NCBI GenBank assembly: GCA_018882585.1
Contig: VFFB01000018.1
Location: 1-33,006, forward strand
From: Candidatus Kapaibacterium sp.
Lineage (GTDB): Bacteria > Bacteroidota > Ignavibacteria > Kapaibacteriales > Kapaibacteriaceae
DNA: 33,006 bases
Direction: 5' to 3'
Position numbers and translations under genes: made by a program. The notes below the pieces were generated by a model that saw only the letters and a list, made by a program, of their open reading frames with translations, was not told the origin of the DNA and made no database searches. This document shows, in pieces, positions 8,049 through 14,280 of this stretch (within the stretch, counting starts at the first letter, position 1; every line of letters starts with the position of its first letter).

Positions 8049-8360
8049 ATGGCAGCAGCGAAGAAGGCCGCAGCAAAGCCGGCAACAAAGAAGGCTACGG
8101 CTAAGAAGGCCGCAGCAAAGCCGGCAACCAAGGCCGCAGCTAAGCCTGCAGCAAAGCCGGCAGCAAAGAAGGCTACGGCCAAGAAGGCAGCCGCAAAGCC
8201 GGTAGCCAAGAAGGCAACGGCCAAGAAGGCAGCCGCAAAGCCGGCAGCCAAGCCAGCGGCCAAGAAGGCTACGGCAAAGAAGGCAGCCGCAAAGCCGGCA
8301 ACCAAGAAGGCTACGGCGAAGAAGGCCGCAGCTCCGGCAAAAAAAAAAGCAGCCAAGTAA
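8049..8360 (+). CDS. Lys/Ala/Pro-rich histone H1-like protein (possibly the N-terminal half of a fusion with the next ORF)
   Basis: 103 residues made almost only of Ala, Lys, Pro and Thr, in imperfect repeats of AAAKPA(T)KKATAKK. Such tails are known from bacterial histone H1-like proteins and bind nucleic acid non-specifically. ATG 8049 is chosen because AGAGGTG lies just upstream; an in-frame ATG at 8022 would add nine non-repetitive residues. The gene ends with codons GCA AAA AAA AAA GCA GCC AAG TAA, so a run of ten A (8339-8348) lies just before the stop. The -1 frame stays open from this run into the dksA-like ORF, so the two may be one protein made by slippage, or one gene broken by a missing A. 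As a free protein it would be a small DNA-binding basic peptide. Confidence 0.6.
   Translation: MAAAKKAAAKPATKKATAKKAAAKPATKAAAKPAAKPAAKKATAKKAAAKPVAKKATAKKAAAKPAAKPAAKKATAKKAAAKPATKKATAKKAAAPAKKKAAK
8055..8345 (+). repeat. Imperfect tandem repeat coding for Lys/Ala/Pro-rich tracts
   Basis: Units built from AAGAAGGCNACGGC, AAGAAGGCNGC and GCNGCAAAGCCGGC recur with variable order through the ORF. Synonymous drift between units (CGGCTAAG versus CGGCCAAG) shows that the repetition is old enough to have diverged at silent sites. Confidence 0.8.
8339..8348 (+). other. A10 tract, candidate slippage site
   Basis: Ten consecutive A, read in the upstream ORF as the last base of GCA plus AAA AAA AAA. 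This gives several overlapping A AAA AAA heptamers, which are classic -1 slippage sequences and also prone to RNA polymerase slippage. An AGAAGG lies about 14 nt upstream. A -1 shift, or one extra A, enters the frame that runs without stop into the dksA-like ORF. Confidence 0.6.
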
Positions 8361-8506
8361 GGGTAACTCCTGACTCGGTTGCGTCCCAGCGTTCCTCATC
8401 ATCGACTTCACCCAAGGCGACGGTTCATTCGAACGGTCCCAAGGCGTCGAAAGACAGTTCGGCCAATACAGCTCAAGCAAGTTCAAAGTCAGCATCAAGT
8501 GGAAAT

Positions 8507-9058
8507 GTGACGACGAAGTCCGTGAAGAAGACGAAGGAGACAGCTACGACTGCTCCGGTTGTTGCAAAGGCAGCCGGAGCAGTTGCCGTTTCGGCACCCG
8601 CTCCGCGGCCGTCGCAGCCTACGCTGCCCATTCCGCCGAAGCGTGGTCTGCGCTATGCGGACAAGGACCTGAATGCGTTCAAAGAGCAGATCATCAAGGA
8701 ACGCGCCGTCGCCGTCGAAGAACTCCGCATGCTGCGTGAGCGCCTCGAAGACCTGACGAACAGCGAAGCTGCAGAAGAGAGCTCGATCTACTCCATGCAC
8801 ATGGCCGAGCAGGGCTCAGAGGCCATCGAGAAGGAAAAGACCTATGCGCAGATCACGCGTATCCAGGACTACCTTCGCAAGCTCGACGAAGCGATGCATC
8901 GTATCGATGACAAGACCTTCGGTATCTGCAAGATGTGCGGCATTCTGATCGCGAAAGAGCGTCTGATGGCAGTTCCGATCACGACCCTCTCTGCCAGCTA
9001 CAAGATCCATAAGCGTTGTCCGGAAGACGGCATCGATCGCATCGTAGCCAAGTCGTAA
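8507..9058 (+). CDS. DksA/TraR-family zinc-finger protein
   Basis: As annotated from GTG 8507 it has 183 residues: a Ser/Thr/Ala/Pro-rich start, a coiled-coil segment (FKEQIIKERAVAVEELRMLRERL) and a DksA-like C-terminal zinc-finger region beginning FGICKMCGILIAKERLMAVP. DksA proteins bind the RNA polymerase secondary channel. The first CxxC pair is present, but where the second pair is expected after TT the sequence has LSASY; a lone Cys follows in HKRC. Loss of the second pair is common in Bacteroidota relatives. The GTG start has no convincing ribosome site, and the frame is open for 53 more codons back to the A10 tract, encoding a Ser/Lys-rich linker. The natural product is therefore probably a fusion of about 336 residues with the lysine-rich ORF. 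Confidence 0.8.
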   Translation: MTTKSVKKTKETATTAPVVAKAAGAVAVSAPAPRPSQPTLPIPPKRGLRYADKDLNAFKEQIIKERAVAVEELRMLRERLEDLTNSEAAEESSIYSMHMAEQGSEAIEKEKTYAQITRIQDYLRKLDEAMHRIDDKTFGICKMCGILIAKERLMAVPITTLSASYKIHKRCPEDGIDRIVAKS

Positions 9059-9064
9059 TGCAGG

Positions 9065-9685
9065 ATGCAAGCGGAGAACGGAACTGACGTGAAACAGCGG
9101 ATGTACTTTGTTGGAGCATTGCTCCTGGTTGTCATCGACCAGGTGACGAAGCTGCTTGTGAAAGGCTTCGATGTTGCTGGTATCAGCCATCAGGGTATGT
9201 ACCTCGGAGAGAGTATTCCCGTGCTGGGCGACGTCGTCAGGTTGACCTTCGTCGAGAATCCCGGCATGGCCTTCGGTATCAGCTTTGGCGCAGCCAAGGC
9301 ACTGTTGACGCTTGCCACGATCGCCATCGCGTCATTCCTGGCCTGGTATCTTTCCAAGCTTCACGTGGCCCCTCGAGCTGCGAGCATTGCCATCATGCTG
9401 GTGTTTGCCGGCGCCGTCGGAAACCTTATCGATAGGATGTTCTACGGCGTGTTGTACGGCGAAGCACCGCTGCTGTATGGTAAGGTGGTTGACTTTGTTC
9501 AGGTCGACATTCCGGATGTCACATGGTTTGGCGAAGTGTATACGCATTGGCCGGTGTTCAACGTAGCTGACTCATGCGTGAGCATCGGCGTTGTGATGCT
9601 CGTGCTGCTCAGCAGTAAGATGCCGGGGCTGTCCGAGTTGCGGCCAGCACAACCGACACAGGGAGCCGACAGTGGCGATCTATGA
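9065..9685 (+). CDS. lspA: Lipoprotein signal peptidase (signal peptidase II)
   Basis: Inner-membrane aspartic protease that cleaves prolipoprotein signal peptides after lipidation. 206 residues from ATG 9065. GTG 9089 (198 residues) is an alternative with GGAG 12 nt upstream and begins just before the first helix (MYFVGALLLVVIDQVTKLLV). The two catalytic aspartates are visible in the conserved motifs: Asp123 in GNLIDRM and Asp169 in FNVADSCVSIG (numbered from ATG 9065). The family motif ENPGMAFG is also present. Four membrane helices are expected. It lies between the dksA-like ORF and rluD; rluD starts inside its last codons. It could process the lipoprotein encoded at 25958-26770. Confidence 0.95.
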   Translation: MQAENGTDVKQRMYFVGALLLVVIDQVTKLLVKGFDVAGISHQGMYLGESIPVLGDVVRLTFVENPGMAFGISFGAAKALLTLATIAIASFLAWYLSKLHVAPRAASIAIMLVFAGAVGNLIDRMFYGVLYGEAPLLYGKVVDFVQVDIPDVTWFGEVYTHWPVFNVADSCVSIGVVMLVLLSSKMPGLSELRPAQPTQGADSGDL

Positions 9686-10760
9686 CGCGCAGTCGGGTGC
9701 CGACGAGCGTGTCGAGCATGTGTACTCGTTTGTTGTTACACCTCGACAAAAGCCGGAGCGGGTAGACGCATTTGTGACGCGTATGATCCAGCATGCCACG
9801 CGCTCTCGCGTGCAGAAGGCCATCGATCAAGGTACGGTCACGGTCAACGGAGCCGTAACCAAGGCCAATTACAAGATCAGACCCAACGATGTTGTTCAGG
9901 TCGTGGTGATGCGACAGCCACCCATCGCACTGATCCCCGAAGATATTCCGCTGCACATTCTCTACGAAGACGATCATCTGCTTGTGATCGACAAGCAGGC
10001 AGGGCTGCTGACGCATCCCGGTGTTGGCAACAGGTCGGGCACGTTGGTGAATGCCGTGCTGTGGCACCTTGGCCAACGCGAAGCCATTGAGGTTGATCTT
10101 GACGATGACGGCGGCGACGAAGACGACGAAGCAGCTTCATACGACGAACATCAGGTCATGTCATCCAGCGCCCTGCGTCCGGGTATTGTCCATCGCCTCG
10201 ATCGCGATACCACGGGCGTCATGGTCGTCGGCAAGTCGTACGAGGCCACAATGCACCTTGCGCGGCAGTTTCACGATCGGACCGTATCGCGCGAATACGT
10301 CGCCCTGGTTTGGGGCGTTGTCAAGCAGGACCATCAAACCATCGAAGGCAACATCGGTTTCAGCTCGCGCAATCGGAAACTCATGGCCGTGGTCGAACGC
10401 GGCGGCAAGCATGCTGCCACGGATGTTACCGTAACGGCACGGTTCGATCTTGCAAGCCTTGTACGACTGAAACTGCACACCGGAAGGACGCATCAGATAC
10501 GCGTCCACATGTCATCGATCCGCCATCCCGTGGTAGGGGATGCAGAGTACGGCGGTCGCGAGACGGCCGTCAACGGTGTGCATCACATGTACAGGCGCGT
10601 AGCGCAACGTGTTCTGGCATGCGTGCAGCGGCAGGCCCTGCATGCCCGCACGCTTGGCTTCACGCATCCCGTGACGAAGGAACGAATGTCGTTTGAAAGC
10701 CCCATTCCGGCCGATATGCAGTCGGCCATTGACGTCTTGTATGCTGCCTCAGAGGCGTGA
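9672..10760 (+). CDS. rluD: 23S rRNA pseudouridine synthase, RluD/RluA family
   Basis: Converts uridines to pseudouridine in rRNA, most likely 23S helix 69 if a true RluD. 362 residues from GTG 9672, preceded by GGGAG at good spacing and overlapping the lspA end by 14 nt. An N-terminal S4 RNA-binding domain (SRVQKAIDQGTVTVNGAVT) is followed by the catalytic domain with Asp177 in GIVHRLDRDTTGVMVV, and by LHTGRTHQIRVHMSSIRHPVVGD. Between these domains, near residues 138-158, is an acidic insertion (VDLDDDGGDEDDEAASYDE) not usual in E. coli RluD. The lspA-rluD pair is a common arrangement. The 3' end overlaps the convergent mtgA by 12 bp. Confidence 0.93.
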   Translation: MAIYDAQSGADERVEHVYSFVVTPRQKPERVDAFVTRMIQHATRSRVQKAIDQGTVTVNGAVTKANYKIRPNDVVQVVVMRQPPIALIPEDIPLHILYEDDHLLVIDKQAGLLTHPGVGNRSGTLVNAVLWHLGQREAIEVDLDDDGGDEDDEAASYDEHQVMSSSALRPGIVHRLDRDTTGVMVVGKSYEATMHLARQFHDRTVSREYVALVWGVVKQDHQTIEGNIGFSSRNRKLMAVVERGGKHAATDVTVTARFDLASLVRLKLHTGRTHQIRVHMSSIRHPVVGDAEYGGRETAVNGVHHMYRRVAQRVLACVQRQALHARTLGFTHPVTKERMSFESPIPADMQSAIDVLYAASEA

Positions 10761-11480
10761 TCGCTTCTGTTGCGACGTCTCGCCACGTAACTCCTTTGGT
10801 ATTGCGACGCCCCCCATCCTGCCTCGAATGAAGGCCTGACGCCTGCGCGTGTAGGGGCTGGGTGCGTCTGCCCGAAAACGACGTGGATTGGGCACGACGG
10901 CTGCAAGCCGAGAGGCAATCTCGGCATCGATCGCGGCCGCATCACGTTGCGTGTAGTGACGCGACGCTGCCTGAATGCCGTAGATGCCGTCACCCCATTC
11001 GATCATGTTGACGTAGACCTCAAGAATGCGAGCCTTGCCCCAGATCGCTTCGATCAGATAGGTGAAATACACTTCGAAGGCTTTACGCACCATAGATCGG
11101 ATGGGCAGCAGAAACACGTTCTTGGCAGTCTGCATCGTGATCGTACTTGCACCCAGCGGTGGCTTACCGCGCTTCACACGACCCGGATTGGCCCGCTCGG
11201 CCCGCTTGACGGCATTCCAGTCCACGCCGTTGTGTCGCATGAATCCGGCGTCTTCGCCGCCCACAACAGCTCGGAAAATGGTGGGCGAGATGTTCGAGGC
11301 CGATACCCATCGGTGTCGGATCAGCAATGAGTGTCCCGTAAATGGTGCCTCGACAAGCCGCTTGACCATCAGCGGCGTCAGCGCCGGCGGTACGAACCGC
11401 AACACTGCCACCACGACGATGCTGCCTACAAGAAAGGCAAGGCCCGTACGGAACGTCCACCGAATGATCTCGGATATCAT
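10749..11480 (-). CDS. mtgA: Monofunctional biosynthetic peptidoglycan transglycosylase
   Basis: GT51 enzyme that polymerises lipid II into glycan strands at the outer face of the inner membrane, with no transpeptidase domain. 243 residues. One N-terminal membrane anchor at about 9-30. Catalytic Glu76 lies in GGEDAGFMRHNGVDW, matching the GT51 EDxxFxxHxG signature. The second conserved motif reads GASTITMQTAKN where the family usually has GGSTITQQ, so a Gly and a Gln are replaced. ILEVYVNMIEWGDGIYGIQAAS is the third conserved block. Transcribed divergently from the Lrp-type regulator, with 84 bp between start codons. Confidence 0.94.
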   Translation of the reverse strand: MISEIIRWTFRTGLAFLVGSIVVVAVLRFVPPALTPLMVKRLVEAPFTGHSLLIRHRWVSASNISPTIFRAVVGGEDAGFMRHNGVDWNAVKRAERANPGRVKRGKPPLGASTITMQTAKNVFLLPIRSMVRKAFEVYFTYLIEAIWGKARILEVYVNMIEWGDGIYGIQAASRHYTQRDAAAIDAEIASRLAAVVPNPRRFRADAPSPYTRRRQAFIRGRMGGVAIPKELRGETSQQKRSRL

Positions 11481-11490
11481 GTTGTTGTCG

Positions 11491-11498
11491 AAAAGTTA
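11491..11498 (-). promoter_or_regulatory. Possible -7 element for mtgA (TAACTTTT, one mismatch)
   Basis: Minus-strand TAACTTTT matches TAnnTTTG except for the last base and ends 10 nt before the mtgA ATG. Low confidence. Confidence 0.25.
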
Positions 11499-11506
11499 AA
11501 GAAGCG

Positions 11507-11514
11507 TAAGTTTG
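11507..11514 (+). promoter_or_regulatory. Bacteroidota-type -7 element for the lrp-glnN unit (TAAGTTTG)
   Basis: Exact TAnnTTTG. A TTG at 11485-11487, 19 nt upstream, could serve as the -33 element. The start codon is 50 nt downstream, so this transcript has a normal leader that includes a TAGGGGG ribosome site. Confidence 0.5.
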
Positions 11515-11564
11515 TGGCTGAAAATCTTAAGAAAGTTAAGAAACAGCCGCTAGGGGGCATTGAA

Positions 11565-12008
11565 ATGCTGAAAGATGTCGACCGCCAGATATGCGCGCTG
11601 CTGCAAGAGAATGCGCGTATGAGCTTCAGCGATATCGCCGAGCGCGTGGGCTTATCGACGCCATCGGTGAGCGAGCATGTGCGCAAGCTGGAGGAGTCCG
11701 GACTCATCCGAGGATATGGTGCCGTGCTTGACCCGTCGGCATGTGGTGCGGATGTGACAGCATTCATCTTCGTCGACATTGATTCCTCGGCCAATTACGA
11801 TCTGTTCAGGCGCAACTGCAGGCAGCGCAAGGACGTGATGGAATGCCATGCCATCACGGGAACTGCGTCGCACCTGATCAAAGCGCGTGTGAAAAATACG
11901 GCATCGCTCGAGCAACTCCTCTCGGCGATCCAGCAGTGGAAGGGCGTGACACGCACCATGACGAATGTCGTGCTGTCATCACACAAAGAGACAATGGCTT
12001 TCCTGTAA
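11565..12008 (+). CDS. Lrp/AsnC-family transcriptional regulator
   Basis: DNA-binding regulator of 147 residues, normal for Lrp/AsnC. ATG 11565 is preceded by TAGGGGG at 8-9 nt; upstream in-frame starts would run into the mtgA promoter region. The winged helix-turn-helix covers about residues 1-60 (LKDVDRQICALLQENARMSF, then SDIAERVGLSTPSVSEHVRKLEESGLIRGY). The RAM effector domain follows (VTAFIFVDID, then MECHAITGTASHLIKARVKN). Glutamine synthetase III begins 33 nt downstream on the same strand, so it probably senses an amino acid and controls glnN, itself, or the divergent mtgA. Target and ligand are inference. Confidence 0.92.
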   Translation: MLKDVDRQICALLQENARMSFSDIAERVGLSTPSVSEHVRKLEESGLIRGYGAVLDPSACGADVTAFIFVDIDSSANYDLFRRNCRQRKDVMECHAITGTASHLIKARVKNTASLEQLLSAIQQWKGVTRTMTNVVLSSHKETMAFL

Positions 12009-12041
12009 CATGAACTACTCACGAATCAAGGACGCATCACG

Positions 12042-14192
12042 ATGAGCACACGCGATGCCGACATTCTGTCGGCGGCACGGAACTGGCGCATGGATGGCAT
12101 ACAGCTACCCTCGCCGGCAGCGGTTGTCAGCGAAGTCTTCGCCACCGACGTACTGACGGCCAACGAGCTTCGAGCACGTCTGAGCAAGCCGGTATGGCGA
12201 TCCTTGCAGGCCACCATGGAGCGAGGTGCTCCGATCGATCCGGCCATTGCCGACACCGTGGCCCTGGCCATGAAGACGTGGGCAATGGAAAAGGGGGCAA
12301 CGCACTACACGCACTGGTTCCAGCCGCTGACAGGCTCGACGGCCGAGAAGCACGAGAGCTTCGTTGTGCCCACGTCTGATGGAACGGCCATCTCGCAGTT
12401 CACCGGAAAAGAGCTGATCCAGGGCGAGCCGGATGCATCGTCGTTTCCGAGTGGTGGCCTGCGTGCCACCTTCGAAGCGCGCGGCTACACGGCGTGGGAT
12501 CCGACGTCACCGGCCTTCATTCTGCGACATGCGAACGGGGCAACGCTGACGGTGCCAACGGCATTTGCGTCGTTCACGGGCGAGGCGCTCGACCACAAGA
12601 CGCCGCTGCTGCGCTCGATGGAAGCGCTGAACACGCACGCCAAGCGTGCGTTGGCACTCTTTGGCGATCGCTCGGTGACTAAGGTGAGTTCCACGGTAGG
12701 AGCCGAGCAAGAGTATTTCCTGATCGACGAGGAGTTCTTCTATCGTCGGCCCGACCTTGTGATGTGCGGCCGTACGCTGTTCGGTGCGAAGCCGCCGCGC
12801 GGGCAGGAACTCGAAGACCATTACTTTGGATCGATCCCCGACAGGATCCTGACGTACATGACGGACGTCGAGCATCAGCTCTTCTCGCTGGGCATTCCCG
12901 TCCGTACACGCCATAACGAAGTAGCACCGGGCCAGTACGAATTCGCTCCGATCTTCGAGCACACAAATATTGCCGCCGATCATCAGCAGCTGGTGATGCA
13001 GGTCCTGCGCAATACGGCACGACGCTACGGACTTGTCTGCCTGATGCACGAAAAACCGTTTGCCGGCGTGAACGGATCCGGTAAGCACGTGAACTGGTCG
13101 ATGAGCACCGATAGCGGCGTAAACCTGCTTGATCCGGGCGACACGCCGCACGACAACATGGTCTTCCTGTTCTTCTGCGCTGCCGTCATCCGCGCCGTCG
13201 ATCTGCATCAGGACCTTCTTCGCGCCTGCGTCGCCTCGGCCTCGAACGACCATCGTCTTGGCGCCAACGAAGCGCCTCCGGCCATCATGTCGATGTTCCT
13301 GGGCCAGGAGCTGACAGAGGTCTACGAACGCATCCTGAGCGGCAAGCGTGGTGGCTCCAAGGCTTCCGGACTGCTTGGCCTTGGCACGCCCGTCCTGCCA
13401 CACATCCCGCTGCATGCCGGCGATCGCAACCGGACGTCGCCGTTTGCCTTCACGGGGAACAAATTCGAATTCCGCGCCGTCGGCTCAAGTCAGTCCATCT
13501 CGTTCCCGGCAACCGTCCTGAACACGATCGTGGCAGCATCGGTCGATGCCATGACGACGATGATCGAACAGCGCATGAAGAAGAAGGTGGCCTTCGAAAC
13601 GGCTCTCGTCGAAGTGTTGAAAGATACCTACACCAAGCACAGTCGGATCGTGTTCAACGGTGACGGATACTCGGCCAAGTGGCACAAGGAGGCCGAAAAG
13701 CGTGGTCTGCTGAACCTCCGTACGGCCGTCGACGCCATCGAGACCGTTGTCGGTCCGAAGAACATCGAGCTCTTCTCGACCTACGGTGTGCTCTCGAGCC
13801 GTGAGCTCGAGGCGCGACAGGAGGTGATGATGGAGCAGTACTTCAAGACGGTCAACATCGAGGGCGAGACCACGGAGTGGATCGCGCAGACGCAGTTGCT
13901 GCCAGGCGTCTTTGCCTACCTGCGTGACCTGGGCGCAGCCGGCGAAGCCGCCGGTGGAACGCATCAGTTGATCTCGACGATGGCTAATGACTTCGTAAGC
14001 GCACTTGCACGACTGCGAGCACAAAACGAGGAACTCGGCGGTGATACCGTCCACGCCAAGGCCCACCACATGCGCGACGCCGTGCTTCCTGCCATGATGG
14101 AGGTGCGTCGCACTGCCGACAGGCTTGAGCGCGTTGTTGCCCATCATCACTGGCCGCTTCCGGGCTACCGCGAAATGCTGTTCGTGAAATGA
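12042..14192 (+). CDS. glnN: Glutamine synthetase type III
   Basis: ATP-dependent assimilation of ammonia into glutamine in the cytoplasm. 716 residues, the expected size for GSIII and much longer than GSI or GSII. GSIII landmarks: EQEYFLID near residue 222, [32 protein letters not shown] near residues 336-352, [18 protein letters not shown] and [22 protein letters not shown] 12042 has AAGGA about 8 nt upstream. Type III enzymes are characteristic of Bacteroidota, cyanobacteria and some anaerobes. The preceding Lrp-type gene suggests local amino-acid-dependent control. Ended by a strong hairpin at 14217-14244. Confidence 0.97.
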   Translation: MSTRDADILSAARNWRMDGIQLPSPAAVVSEVFATDVLTANELRARLSKPVWRSLQATMERGAPIDPAIADTVALAMKTWAMEKGATHYTHWFQPLTGSTAEKHESFVVPTSDGTAISQFTGKELIQGEPDASSFPSGGLRATFEARGYTAWDPTSPAFILRHANGATLTVPTAFASFTGEALDHKTPLLRSMEALNTHAKRALALFGDRSVTKVSSTVGAEQEYFLIDEEFFYRRPDLVMCGRTLFGAKPPRGQELEDHYFGSIPDRILTYMTDVEHQLFSLGIPVRTRHNEVAPGQYEFAPIFEHTNIAADHQQLVMQVLRNTARRYGLVCLMHEKPFAGVNGSGKHVNWSMSTDSGVNLLDPGDTPHDNMVFLFFCAAVIRAVDLHQDLLRACVASASNDHRLGANEAPPAIMSMFLGQELTEVYERILSGKRGGSKASGLLGLGTPVLPHIPLHAGDRNRTSPFAFTGNKFEFRAVGSSQSISFPATVLNTIVAASVDAMTTMIEQRMKKKVAFETALVEVLKDTYTKHSRIVFNGDGYSAKWHKEAEKRGLLNLRTAVDAIETVVGPKNIELFSTYGVLSSRELEARQEVMMEQYFKTVNIEGETTEWIAQTQLLPGVFAYLRDLGAAGEAAGGTHQLISTMANDFVSALARLRAQNEELGGDTVHAKAHHMRDAVLPAMMEVRRTADRLERVVAHHHWPLPGYREMLFVK

Positions 14193-14216
14193 TGCGCTAC
14201 ATCCATGCCAATACGA

Positions 14217-14244
14217 ACGAGGCCCTGCACATGCAGGGCCTCGT
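14217..14244. terminator. Strong bidirectional hairpin between glnN and topA
   Basis: Perfect 12-bp stem (ACGAGGCCCTGC paired with GCAGGGCCTCGT) with a 4-nt ACAT loop, followed on the plus strand by GTTGTTC. It lies between two convergent genes, so it likely terminates both. The T tract is short. Confidence 0.75.
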
Positions 14245-14280
14245 GTTGTTCATGGCGTGTTGAATGACAGTGACGTCCGG

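Noticed and set aside
8055-8345. CRISPR-like repeated DNA
   Set aside because: Units are short, variable and in frame, and encode a basic protein; there are no unique spacers or cas genes.
7796-8356. Minus-strand frame rich in Ala, Phe and Val resembling a membrane protein
   Set aside because: Direct antisense of the lysine-rich repeats: the complement of AAG and GCN codons gives Phe/Leu/Ala runs. No start signal and no other support.
12507-13415. Long minus-strand frame inside glnN
   Set aside because: Shadow of a strongly conserved glutamine synthetase gene; no recognisable motif.
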